Of a stretch of 5,161 nucleotides of DNA, positions 1 through 5,161 are shown piece after piece. The notes under the pieces were generated by a model. That model searched no databases, was not told where the DNA came from, and saw only the letters and a program-made list of their open reading frames with translations. The translations under genes and the position numbers were made by a program. The stretch comes from Thermodesulfobacteriota bacterium (lineage in GTDB: Bacteria; Desulfobacterota; QYQD01). The stretch spans positions 1-5,161 of the forward strand of contig JASEGX010000174.1 of NCBI GenBank assembly GCA_030017815.1, read 5' to 3'. Each line of letters opens with the position of its first letter. Position 1 is the stretch's first letter.

Positions 1-3
1 GGA

Positions 4-921
4 ATGAACTACCTTTTCGGTGTTTTTATACCCTATGTCGCCCTTCTCATATTTCTGATAGGGTTCATCCGCCGCGTTGTGCAGTGGGGACGTTCGCCGG
101 TTCCATTCCGGATACCCACCACCTGCGGCCAGGAAAAAAGTTTACCGTGGGTCAAACATAATAGACTTGATAACCCGTTTACTACCGGTGAAGTTATCAT
201 AAGGATGTTGTTGGAGGTCTTTCTCTTCCGTTCACTGTTCAGGAACACAAAGGTTGATTTGAGAGAAGGGCCGATACTTCGATACGGTTCGGCGAAGTGG
301 CTCTGGCTGGGCGCTTTAGCCTTTCATTACTCCTTCCTGACTATTTTAGTTAGACACCTTAGATTTTTTACTGAGCCGATACCTTTCTTCGTAAAATGGG
401 CTGAGACGCTGGACGGAATTTTACAGGTAGGTGTTCCTGTGCTCTATCAGACGGATATGGTCATTTTGGCGGCCGTGGCGTACCTTTTCTTGAGAAGAGT
501 CTTTGTCCCACAACTACGGTACATCTCTCTGGCGAATGACTACTTTCCGCTCTTTTTGATCCTGGCCATAGCTGTGAGCGGCATTCTGATGCGTTATTTC
601 TTCAAGACAAATATCGTGGGCGTGAAAGAGCTGACGATGGGACTGGTCACTTTCAGCCCCAAGATCCCGGAAGGGATCGGGGTTATTTTTTACATCCACC
701 TATTTCTGGTCAGCATCCTGTTTGCTTATTTCCCCTTCAGCAAACTCATGCACATGGGCGGGGTCTTCCTCAGCCCCACCAGAAATTTGGCTAACAACAA
801 CCGGGCCGTAAGACACATCAATCCCTGGAATTACCCGGTCAAGGTTCATACCTACGAAGAATACGAAGACGAATTCAGAGAAAAAATGAAAGAAGCTGGA
901 TTACCAGTGGAAAAGGAGTAA
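4..921 (+). CDS. dsrM: DsrM, dihaem b membrane subunit of the DsrMKJOP complex
   Basis: This is a 305-residue integral membrane protein of the NarI-like cytochrome b family. In the family model it exchanges electrons between menaquinol and the cytoplasmic partner DsrK through two b haems. About five hydrophobic helices are visible, near residues 5-22, 98-117, 150-165, 180-200 and 225-245. Histidines 108 and 118 (10 apart, helix 2) and 232 and 250 (18 apart, helix 5) reproduce the spacing of the four haem ligands of E. coli NarI, which suggests pairs 108/250 and 118/232. The soluble C-terminal tail (about 255-305) is charged and contains NPWNYPVKVHTYEEYEDEF, which I recognise as DsrM-like. The ATG lies three bases from the window edge, so no ribosome site can be seen. 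The frame is open to the edge, and a slightly longer upstream start cannot be excluded. The stop is followed after 2 nt by dsrK. Identification rests on motifs plus the dsrKJOP context. Confidence 0.95.
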   Translation: MNYLFGVFIPYVALLIFLIGFIRRVVQWGRSPVPFRIPTTCGQEKSLPWVKHNRLDNPFTTGEVIIRMLLEVFLFRSLFRNTKVDLREGPILRYGSAKWLWLGALAFHYSFLTILVRHLRFFTEPIPFFVKWAETLDGILQVGVPVLYQTDMVILAAVAYLFLRRVFVPQLRYISLANDYFPLFLILAIAVSGILMRYFFKTNIVGVKELTMGLVTFSPKIPEGIGVIFYIHLFLVSILFAYFPFSKLMHMGGVFLSPTRNLANNNRAVRHINPWNYPVKVHTYEEYEDEFREKMKEAGLPVEKE

Positions 922-923
922 CC

Positions 924-2582
924 ATGGCAGGTCCCGCAAAGAAATTCCGACCCGATCAGATGGGCTATTACAATAAGGCAGAGGTTTCGAGGGTCAATTA
1001 TAAACCGCCTCTAGAAGACTGGATGGATACTAAGCCGGAGTTCAAGATCGGCAATTTTATCTATCCGGCAAAGTCAAAGAATCTGCTTTATGTTGGCCTC
1101 CCGAACCCGCGGGAATGGGCACCGATGGATGAGGACTGGAAGCTGCCCGAAAACTGGAAAGAGATACTCCTTGAAGGGATTGCGGAGCGGCTGGAAAAGT
1201 ACCGTTCTTTCCGGCTTTTTATGGATATCTGTGTAAGATGCGGGGCCTGTGCTGACAAGTGTCACTTCTTCATCGGCGGGGGAGATCCCAAGAATATGCC
1301 GGTTCTGAGGGCGGAGCTTCTCCGGTCGGTGTATAGAAAGCATTTTACCACGGCCGGAAAGATACTGGGGAGGATGGCCGGGGCGCGAGACCTCACCTAT
1401 GACGTAGTAAAAGAATGGTTTTTCTATTTTTTCCAGTGCACTGAATGCCGGCGCTGTTCCGTCTTCTGCCCTTACGGTATTGATACGGCAGAGATTACAA
1501 TAATCGGCCGGGAACTCCTCAACCTGATCGGCCTTAACGTCAACTGGGTCCTCGAGCCGGTAGCGAATTGTTACCGGACTGGAAATCATATGGGTATTCA
1601 GCCCCATGCCTATAAGGAAATGACCGAATTCCTCCTCGAAGATGCAGAAGCCATAACTGGTGTCAAGATAGAGCCGGACTTTAACCGGAAGGGCGCAGAA
1701 ATCCTCTTTATAACCCCTTCAGGTGACATCTTCGGCGATCCCGGTACTTATACCTTCATGGGGTACCATATCCTGTTTCATTACCTTAAGAGCATGGGTC
1801 TGGACCTCACCTGGAGCACTTATGCCTCTGAGGGCGGGAACTTCGGCCTATTTACCTCACACGAGATGATGAAGAGGCTTAATGCCAAAATGTACGCCGA
1901 GGCCAAACGGCTGGGGGTGAAGTGGATCCTGGGAGGCGAGTGCGGCCACATGTGGAGGGTAATTAACCAGTACATGGGCACCATGAACGGCCCAGCCGAT
2001 TTTCTGGAAGAACCGGTATCCCCCATTACCGGCACAAAGTTTGAAAATGCAAACTCCACCAAGATGGTACACATCTGTGAATTTACTGCTGACCTTATCA
2101 AACACAATAAATTGAAACTGGATCCGAGCCGAAACGATCACATAACGGCAACCTTCCATGACTCCTGTAACCCGGCCCGGGGCATGGGATTTTTTGAGGA
2201 GCCGCGGTACGTCATCAAGAGCGTATGTAATAAGTTCTATGAGATGCCCGAGAATACCATCCGGGAGCAGACCTTCTGCTGCGCAGGAGGTTCCGGACTG
2301 GGTACGGACGAGATGATGGAGATGAGACTGCGGGGTGGGTTGCCCAGAGGAAACGCGGTACAGTATGTCCATGAGAAACACGGGGTGGACCATCTGGCCT
2401 GCATCTGTGCCATTGACCGGGCTACTTTGGTGACGCTGTGTAATTACTGGGCTCCTCAGGTGACGGTCACTGGCACTCATGAGATGGTAGGCAATGCCTT
2501 GATCTTAGATGGGGAGCAGAAGAGAACAACAGATTTGCGTGGCCGACCCCTGAAGGGAATGGAGGAAGAAGCTGATGTATGA
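924..2582 (+). CDS. dsrK: DsrK, HdrD-like iron-sulfur catalytic subunit
   Basis: This 552-residue soluble cytoplasmic protein is related to heterodisulfide reductase subunit HdrD. In the current model it takes electrons from DsrM and reduces the DsrC trisulfide, releasing sulfide. Two ferredoxin motifs are clear: Cys103, 106, 109, 113 and Cys172, 175, 178, 182 (the last followed by Pro), consistent with two [4Fe-4S] clusters. The C-terminal half carries one CCG-type set, Cys415 (HDSCNPARG), Cys452-Cys453 (FCCAGG) and Cys493/Cys495 (ACICAIDRA), likely ligating the non-cubane-type or special [4Fe-4S] site. The region from about 256 to 345 looks like a degenerate first CCG repeat retaining Cys340 (GGECGHMWR). 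No signal peptide or membrane helix is seen. The start is supported by AAGGAG at 913-918, 5 nt before the ATG. The gene begins 2 nt after dsrM and its last 8 nt overlap dsrJ, so it is co-translated with its neighbours. Confidence 0.96.
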   Translation: MAGPAKKFRPDQMGYYNKAEVSRVNYKPPLEDWMDTKPEFKIGNFIYPAKSKNLLYVGLPNPREWAPMDEDWKLPENWKEILLEGIAERLEKYRSFRLFMDICVRCGACADKCHFFIGGGDPKNMPVLRAELLRSVYRKHFTTAGKILGRMAGARDLTYDVVKEWFFYFFQCTECRRCSVFCPYGIDTAEITIIGRELLNLIGLNVNWVLEPVANCYRTGNHMGIQPHAYKEMTEFLLEDAEAITGVKIEPDFNRKGAEILFITPSGDIFGDPGTYTFMGYHILFHYLKSMGLDLTWSTYASEGGNFGLFTSHEMMKRLNAKMYAEAKRLGVKWILGGECGHMWRVINQYMGTMNGPADFLEEPVSPITGTKFENANSTKMVHICEFTADLIKHNKLKLDPSRNDHITATFHDSCNPARGMGFFEEPRYVIKSVCNKFYEMPENTIREQTFCCAGGSGLGTDEMMEMRLRGGLPRGNAVQYVHEKHGVDHLACICAIDRATLVTLCNYWAPQVTVTGTHEMVGNALILDGEQKRTTDLRGRPLKGMEEEADV

Positions 2583-3003
2583 CGGAGGCAAAATCATAAC
2601 CGGACTGGTCGTTTTCGTTGGCCTGGTAACCTTCCCACTTTGGAGCAATGTGGGTAAGGCCGCCAAGAAACCAGACCCTAAAATCGACACCCCTGTAATC
2701 CAGCAGTTGGCAGAGAAGAAGTGTATAGAGCCGAAGGCCTTCATGCAGGCCGAGCATATGAAGATACTCAACGACTGGCGTGATTCCGTGGTGCGCGATG
2801 GGAACGGGATATATGTAAGCAGCAGCGGTAAGAGCTTTAATATGAGCCTTCAGAAGGAATGCATGAACTGCCACTCGAATAAGAAGAAGTTTTGTGATGA
2901 GTGCCATAACTACGCGGATGTAAAACCTTACTGCTGGACTTGCCATATCGAACCGAAAGAGAAGGAGAAAGTGGCATGGGCATCAATAGAAGAGAATTCC
3001 TAA
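2575..3003 (+). CDS. dsrJ: DsrJ, membrane-anchored trihaem cytochrome c
   Basis: This 142-residue periplasmic cytochrome c is part of the DsrMKJOP complex. An N-terminal hydrophobic segment (about 8-23, after a Lys at 6) serves as a Sec signal. No obvious cleavage site follows it, so it is likely kept as an anchor, as described for Allochromatium DsrJ. Three CXXCH haem sites lie close together at the C-terminus: Cys96-His100, Cys107-His111 and Cys120-His124. Between the anchor and the haems are Cys50, Met57, His61, Met62 and Met90. Cys50 is the candidate for the unusual distal cysteine haem ligand known in this family, with His61 and one Met as other likely distal ligands. Its ATG lies inside the end of dsrK (8-nt overlap) and is preceded by GGAGG at 2561-2565, 9 nt upstream, so translation is probably coupled. 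Its own 3' end overlaps dsrO by 28 nt. Length and haem count fit the family; no other trihaem family fits this context. Confidence 0.95.
   Translation: MYDGGKIITGLVVFVGLVTFPLWSNVGKAAKKPDPKIDTPVIQQLAEKKCIEPKAFMQAEHMKILNDWRDSVVRDGNGIYVSSSGKSFNMSLQKECMNCHSNKKKFCDECHNYADVKPYCWTCHIEPKEKEKVAWASIEENS
2962..2967 (+). promoter_or_regulatory. Ribosome binding site that fixes the dsrO start
   Basis: AAGGAG sits 8 nt before the ATG at 2976, inside the dsrJ coding sequence. An in-frame upstream ATG at 2940 has no such site at good distance, and using it would put 12 charged residues ahead of the twin-arginine motif. The site therefore supports 2976 as the dsrO start. Confidence 0.75.
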
Positions 3004-3749
3004 AGATAGCCGGCGTCTCCGTCGTAGCCGGGCTTGGAGGCGCGTCCGCTATTGACTTACTTCGAAGAGCACCGGTGGAGGCTTCGCAGGTTTCGCCGAA
3101 TCCAAAGGCATTAACGGCGAAGAGATGGGCCATGGTCGTTGATACGCGGAAGCTGACAGGGGCTGATTGCAAAAGAATGATTGAGGCCTGCCATCGCATT
3201 CACAATGTCCCGGACATCGGAACGAAACAAGAGGTCAAATGGATCTGGACCGAGGAATATAAGCACGCTTTTCCGGATGATATGAACAAATTTGTTTCGG
3301 ATGAGGTTAAGCATAAGCCGTTTTTGATGCTCTGCAACCACTGCGATCAGCCGGCCTGTGTGCGGGTGTGCCCCACAAAGGCCACATATAAAAGGGCAGA
3401 CGGTATCGTGATGATGGACATGCACCGGTGCATCGGTTGCCGTTTCTGCATGGCCGCCTGTCCCTTTGGCGCCAGGAGCTTTAACTTCGGAGACCCACGG
3501 CCGTATGTCAAAGAGGAGAATCCGAAATATCCGACGCGGATGCGCGGAGTTGTGGAAAAGTGCACTTTCTGTACGGAGAGATTGGCGGAGGGGCTGATGC
3601 CGGCCTGCGTGGAAGTCTCCAATGGGGCGCTAGTCTTTGGCGATCTGGATGACCCGAACTCAGAGGTCCGGCAGGTGCTTCGTTCAAATTACAGCATCCG
3701 GCGTAAACCAAACCTGGGTACGCAACCTTGCGTTTATTACATAGTATGA
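2976..3749 (+). CDS. dsrO: DsrO, Tat-exported periplasmic iron-sulfur subunit
   Basis: This is a 257-residue ferredoxin-like protein that, in the family model, passes electrons between DsrJ and the membrane subunit DsrP on the outer face of the membrane. The N-terminus has a twin-arginine signal (NRREFLK, residues 4-10) and a hydrophobic stretch to about 28, with possible cleavage near the VEA-SQ junction (residue 36). Cysteine motifs follow: Cys120, 123, 128, 132; Cys152, 155, 158, 162; and Cys196, 199, 211. An N-terminal remnant keeps Cys65 and Cys72. Under the usual pairing rule for this fold these make three complete [4Fe-4S] sites (120/123/128/162, 152/155/158/132, 196/199/211/72). The fourth site of TtrB/NrfC-like relatives is missing its ligands. 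A further Cys252 lies near the C-terminus. The start at 2976 is chosen for the Tat motif and ribosome site. It overlaps dsrJ by 28 nt, and dsrP begins 10 nt after the stop. Confidence 0.95.
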   Translation: MGINRREFLKIAGVSVVAGLGGASAIDLLRRAPVEASQVSPNPKALTAKRWAMVVDTRKLTGADCKRMIEACHRIHNVPDIGTKQEVKWIWTEEYKHAFPDDMNKFVSDEVKHKPFLMLCNHCDQPACVRVCPTKATYKRADGIVMMDMHRCIGCRFCMAACPFGARSFNFGDPRPYVKEENPKYPTRMRGVVEKCTFCTERLAEGLMPACVEVSNGALVFGDLDDPNSEVRQVLRSNYSIRRKPNLGTQPCVYYIV

Positions 3750-3759
3750 GGTAAGGGCT

Positions 3760-4914
3760 ATGCTTGAGAAGGCACTATACGGAAGTAAAGGCTATTATGT
3801 ATGGATATTGTTGCTGCTTGGTATCATTGGGTTGGGCTCTATTGCCTACTACACACAGCTCACACAGGGGCTGAAGATAACCGGTATGAGCCGGGATGTC
3901 TCGTGGGGTTTTTATATCGCCCAGTTTACCTATCTGGTCGGCGTGGCCGCCTCGGCGGTGATGTTGGTTTTACCTTACTACTTCCATCACTACAAGGCGT
4001 TTAGCAAGATGATTATTTTAGGGGAGTTTATGGCCATCTCCGCGGTGAGCATGTGTATGCTTTTCATCGTCGTGGATCTTGGCCAGCCACAGCGTCTCCT
4101 GAATGTCATCCTGCACCCCACACCCAATTCAATCCTTTTCTGGGATATGGTTGTTTTGAATGGGTATCTCTTTCTGAATATCGTTATCGGCTGGACTACA
4201 CTTCAGGCCGAGCGTAAAGGCGTAACGCCGGCCTCGTGGATAAAGCCCCTTGTGTATCTTTCTGTAATCTGGGCCTTCAGCATCCACACCGTGACGGCCT
4301 TCCTCTACGCTGGTATCCCAGGCAGACATTACTGGCTTACCGCTATTATGGCTGCCCGGTTCCTGGCCTCGGCGTTTTGTTCCGGGCCTGCGATACTCCT
4401 CTTGCTGGCCCTGCTGCTGAGAAGGTTGACAAAGTACGATCCCGGGAAAGAGGCGATCCAATCTTTGGCGAAGATCATCACCTATGCCATGTGTGTGAAC
4501 GTCTTCTTTTTTGGACTTGAACTATTCACTGCCTTCTACAGTAATATCCCGGGGCATATGCATTCATTCGAATACCTTTTCCACGGCCTGGAAGGGCACA
4601 ATCTCTTGGTCCCCTTTATGTGGGCTGCTGTAGTGATGGCCTTTGGTTCCTTGGTCTTGTTGATCCCGCCTGCTTTCCGGAACAACGAAAATATATTGAT
4701 CCCGGCTCTTCTTATGCTGGTTGGCGCGAGCTGGATTGACAAAGGACTGGCGTTGCTGGTGGCCGGGTTTGTTCCGAATATGTTTGAAAGGGTGACAGAG
4801 TATGCACCGACGATCCCGGAACTGGCGGTTTCTATGATGGTGTATGCGACCGGCGCGCTGATATTAACTGTTCTCTGGAAGGTGGCTGTCTCGGTCAAAA
4901 AAGAGATAGCTTAG
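3760..4914 (+). CDS. dsrP: DsrP, NrfD/PsrC-type integral membrane subunit
   Basis: This 384-residue polytopic membrane protein of the NrfD/PsrC family is the partner of DsrO and likely exchanges electrons with menaquinone near the periplasmic face. Ten hydrophobic helices can be traced, roughly at 14-33, 50-72, 82-106, 126-147, 166-185, 195-221, 236-260, 282-303, 313-337 and 355-378. NrfD-family signatures are visible: DLGQPQR at 106-112, followed by the NSILFWD segment (123-129), and the helix 5-6 region with SIHTVTAFLYAGIPGRHYW (174-192) and FLASAFCSGPA (201-211). No cysteine cluster motif is present, as expected for this family. The ATG follows the dsrO stop by 10 nt, with a modest purine-rich site (GAGGTAAGGG, 3748-3757) straddling that stop. 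This is the last gene of the operon; the next element is a terminator 43 nt downstream. The DsrP name, rather than HmcC, TtrC or PsrC, comes from the dsrMKJO context. Confidence 0.95.
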   Translation: MLEKALYGSKGYYVWILLLLGIIGLGSIAYYTQLTQGLKITGMSRDVSWGFYIAQFTYLVGVAASAVMLVLPYYFHHYKAFSKMIILGEFMAISAVSMCMLFIVVDLGQPQRLLNVILHPTPNSILFWDMVVLNGYLFLNIVIGWTTLQAERKGVTPASWIKPLVYLSVIWAFSIHTVTAFLYAGIPGRHYWLTAIMAARFLASAFCSGPAILLLLALLLRRLTKYDPGKEAIQSLAKIITYAMCVNVFFFGLELFTAFYSNIPGHMHSFEYLFHGLEGHNLLVPFMWAAVVMAFGSLVLLIPPAFRNNENILIPALLMLVGASWIDKGLALLVAGFVPNMFERVTEYAPTIPELAVSMMVYATGALILTVLWKVAVSVKKEIA

Positions 4915-4957
4915 AAACTTTTTAGGTAAAGTTCATATAGTTTAAGGTGGGTTAGCG

Positions 4958-4995
4958 AGGGCTCATTCTGTTATGGAATGAGCCCTTTATTTTTT
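4958..4995 (+). terminator. Intrinsic terminator of the dsrMKJOP operon
   Basis: A perfect 11-bp inverted repeat (AGGGCTCATTC at 4958-4968, GAATGAGCCCT at 4976-4986) encloses a 7-nt loop and is followed at once by TTATTTTTT (4987-4995). The GC-rich stem base plus T-tract is the standard Rho-independent pattern. It lies 43 nt after the dsrP stop, so it most likely ends the operon transcript. Confidence 0.92.
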
Positions 4996-5008
4996 GGCGC
5001 TTAAGACA

Positions 5009-5161
5009 TGATGATTTCGTAAAAAACCTTTTCACCGCAGAGCACGCAGAGTCCGTTGTCCGTTGCAACTGACAAATGACTACTGACTATTGACTACTGA
5101 ATGTTATCTCGGCGTTCTCCGCGGCCTCTGCGGTAAATTTTACTTTTTACGGATTCATCAA
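5009..5161. repeat. Inverted-ended non-coding repeat element (MITE-like or REP-like), possibly cut by the window edge
   Basis: The two ends are imperfect inverted copies. TGATGA (5009-5014), CGTAAAAA (5018-5025) and ACCGCAGAG (5034-5042) on the left match, in the same order and nearly the same spacing, TCATCA (5155-5160), TTTTTACG (5144-5151) and CTCTGCGGT (5126-5134) on the right. Inside the ends, nonamers of the form xxCGCxGAG repeat: two on the left (5034-5042, 5043-5051) and three on the opposite strand at the right (5108-5116, 5117-5125, 5126-5134). There is no open reading frame of note. Short intergenic repeats with CCGCAGAG-like units are common in genomes of sulfate reducers and related bacteria, from general recollection. 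Whether this is a mobile miniature element, a folded RNA or a decayed repeat is not decidable here. Confidence 0.55.
5052..5101. repeat. Central seven-base tandem repeats in opposite orientations
   Basis: Two exact heptads TCCGTTG (5052-5058, 5059-5065) are followed, after a single C, by five related heptads: AACTGAC, AAATGAC, TACTGAC, TATTGAC and TACTGAA (5067-5101). The second set resembles the reverse complement of the first: GTCCGTTG at 5058-5065 pairs with CAACTGAC at 5066-5073 with one mismatch. The block therefore forms a short hairpin-capable centre within the larger inverted element. Unit length is too short and spacers are absent, so it is not a CRISPR array. Confidence 0.7.

Noticed and set aside
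1074..1607. Antisense open frame of 177 codons opposite the 5' half of dsrK
   Set aside because: It is a shadow of the ferredoxin-motif region of dsrK, with no domain, ribosome site or separate context.
1857..2480. Long antisense open frame of 207 codons opposite dsrK
   Set aside because: It lies fully within a well-supported gene, its translation shows no recognisable family features, and long antisense frames are expected opposite genes of this composition.
2940..2975. Twelve-codon upstream extension of dsrO from the ATG at 2940
   Set aside because: It would place a charged segment (PYRTEREGESG) before the twin-arginine motif and has no good ribosome site, whereas the ATG at 2976 has AAGGAG 8 nt upstream.
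4236..4520. Plus-strand 94-codon frame inside dsrP
   Set aside because: It is an out-of-frame reading of membrane-helix codons with no independent start signal; dsrP is intact through this region.
4..4914. Identity as an Hmc, Qmo or tetrathionate reductase operon
   Set aside because: Hmc has a large multihaem cytochrome (sixteen haems), Qmo has flavoproteins, and Ttr has a molybdopterin subunit. None of these is present, while the trihaem DsrJ plus HdrD-like DsrK combination is specific to DsrMKJOP.
4915..4957. Possible promoter in the AT-rich sequence after dsrP
   Set aside because: No convincing paired -35/-10 boxes are seen, and the stretch leads straight into a terminator with no gene beyond it in the window.
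5034..5134. Possible CRISPR array in the repeat-rich tail
   Set aside because: Repeat units are only 7-9 bases, they are contiguous or inverted, and there are no unique spacers of regular length or cas genes.

Overview
The window holds a complete dsrMKJOP gene set. All five genes are on the plus strand, intact and tightly packed, and they are followed by a strong intrinsic terminator and a short repeat-rich non-coding tail. They encode the membrane-spanning DsrMKJOP electron-transfer complex of dissimilatory sulfur metabolism. This points to a sulfate- or sulfite-reducing (or sulfur-disproportionating) bacterium, such as a Desulfobacterota or Nitrospirota lineage. The order M-K-J-O-P has no dsrL between dsrK and dsrJ, unlike the arrangement known from phototrophic sulfur oxidizers, so a reductive lifestyle is favoured. 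Species cannot be named from sequence reading alone.

Layout: dsrM (4-921) encodes a NarI-like dihaem b membrane subunit. dsrK (924-2582) encodes a cytoplasmic HdrD-like iron-sulfur subunit. dsrJ (2575-3003) encodes a membrane-anchored periplasmic trihaem cytochrome c. dsrO (2976-3749) encodes a Tat-exported periplasmic ferredoxin-like subunit. dsrP (3760-4914) encodes a ten-helix NrfD/PsrC-type quinone-interacting subunit. Gene junctions are +2 nt (M/K), an 8-nt overlap (K/J), a 28-nt overlap (J/O) and +10 nt (O/P). This indicates one transcript with translational coupling. The promoter and any upstream dsr genes lie outside the window.

How the parts work together (established model for the family): DsrM and DsrP exchange electrons with the menaquinone pool. 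DsrJ and DsrO form the periplasmic redox module. DsrK is thought to reduce the DsrC trisulfide made by the DsrAB sulfite reductase, releasing sulfide and regenerating DsrC. The cofactor ligands expected for these roles can be read from the sequence: the four haem histidines of DsrM with NarI spacing, two ferredoxin motifs and one CCG-type cysteine set in DsrK, three CXXCH sites plus a candidate distal cysteine in DsrJ, and cysteines for three [4Fe-4S] clusters in DsrO.

The 3' tail (4915-5161) has no gene. It contains a perfect 11-bp-stem terminator. It is followed by a roughly 150-bp element with imperfect inverted ends, nonamer repeats of the form xxCGCxGAG in opposite orientations and a central run of seven-base repeats. 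This element is the least explained part of the window. I found no evidence of a previously undescribed gene system; the coding part is a known respiratory complex.
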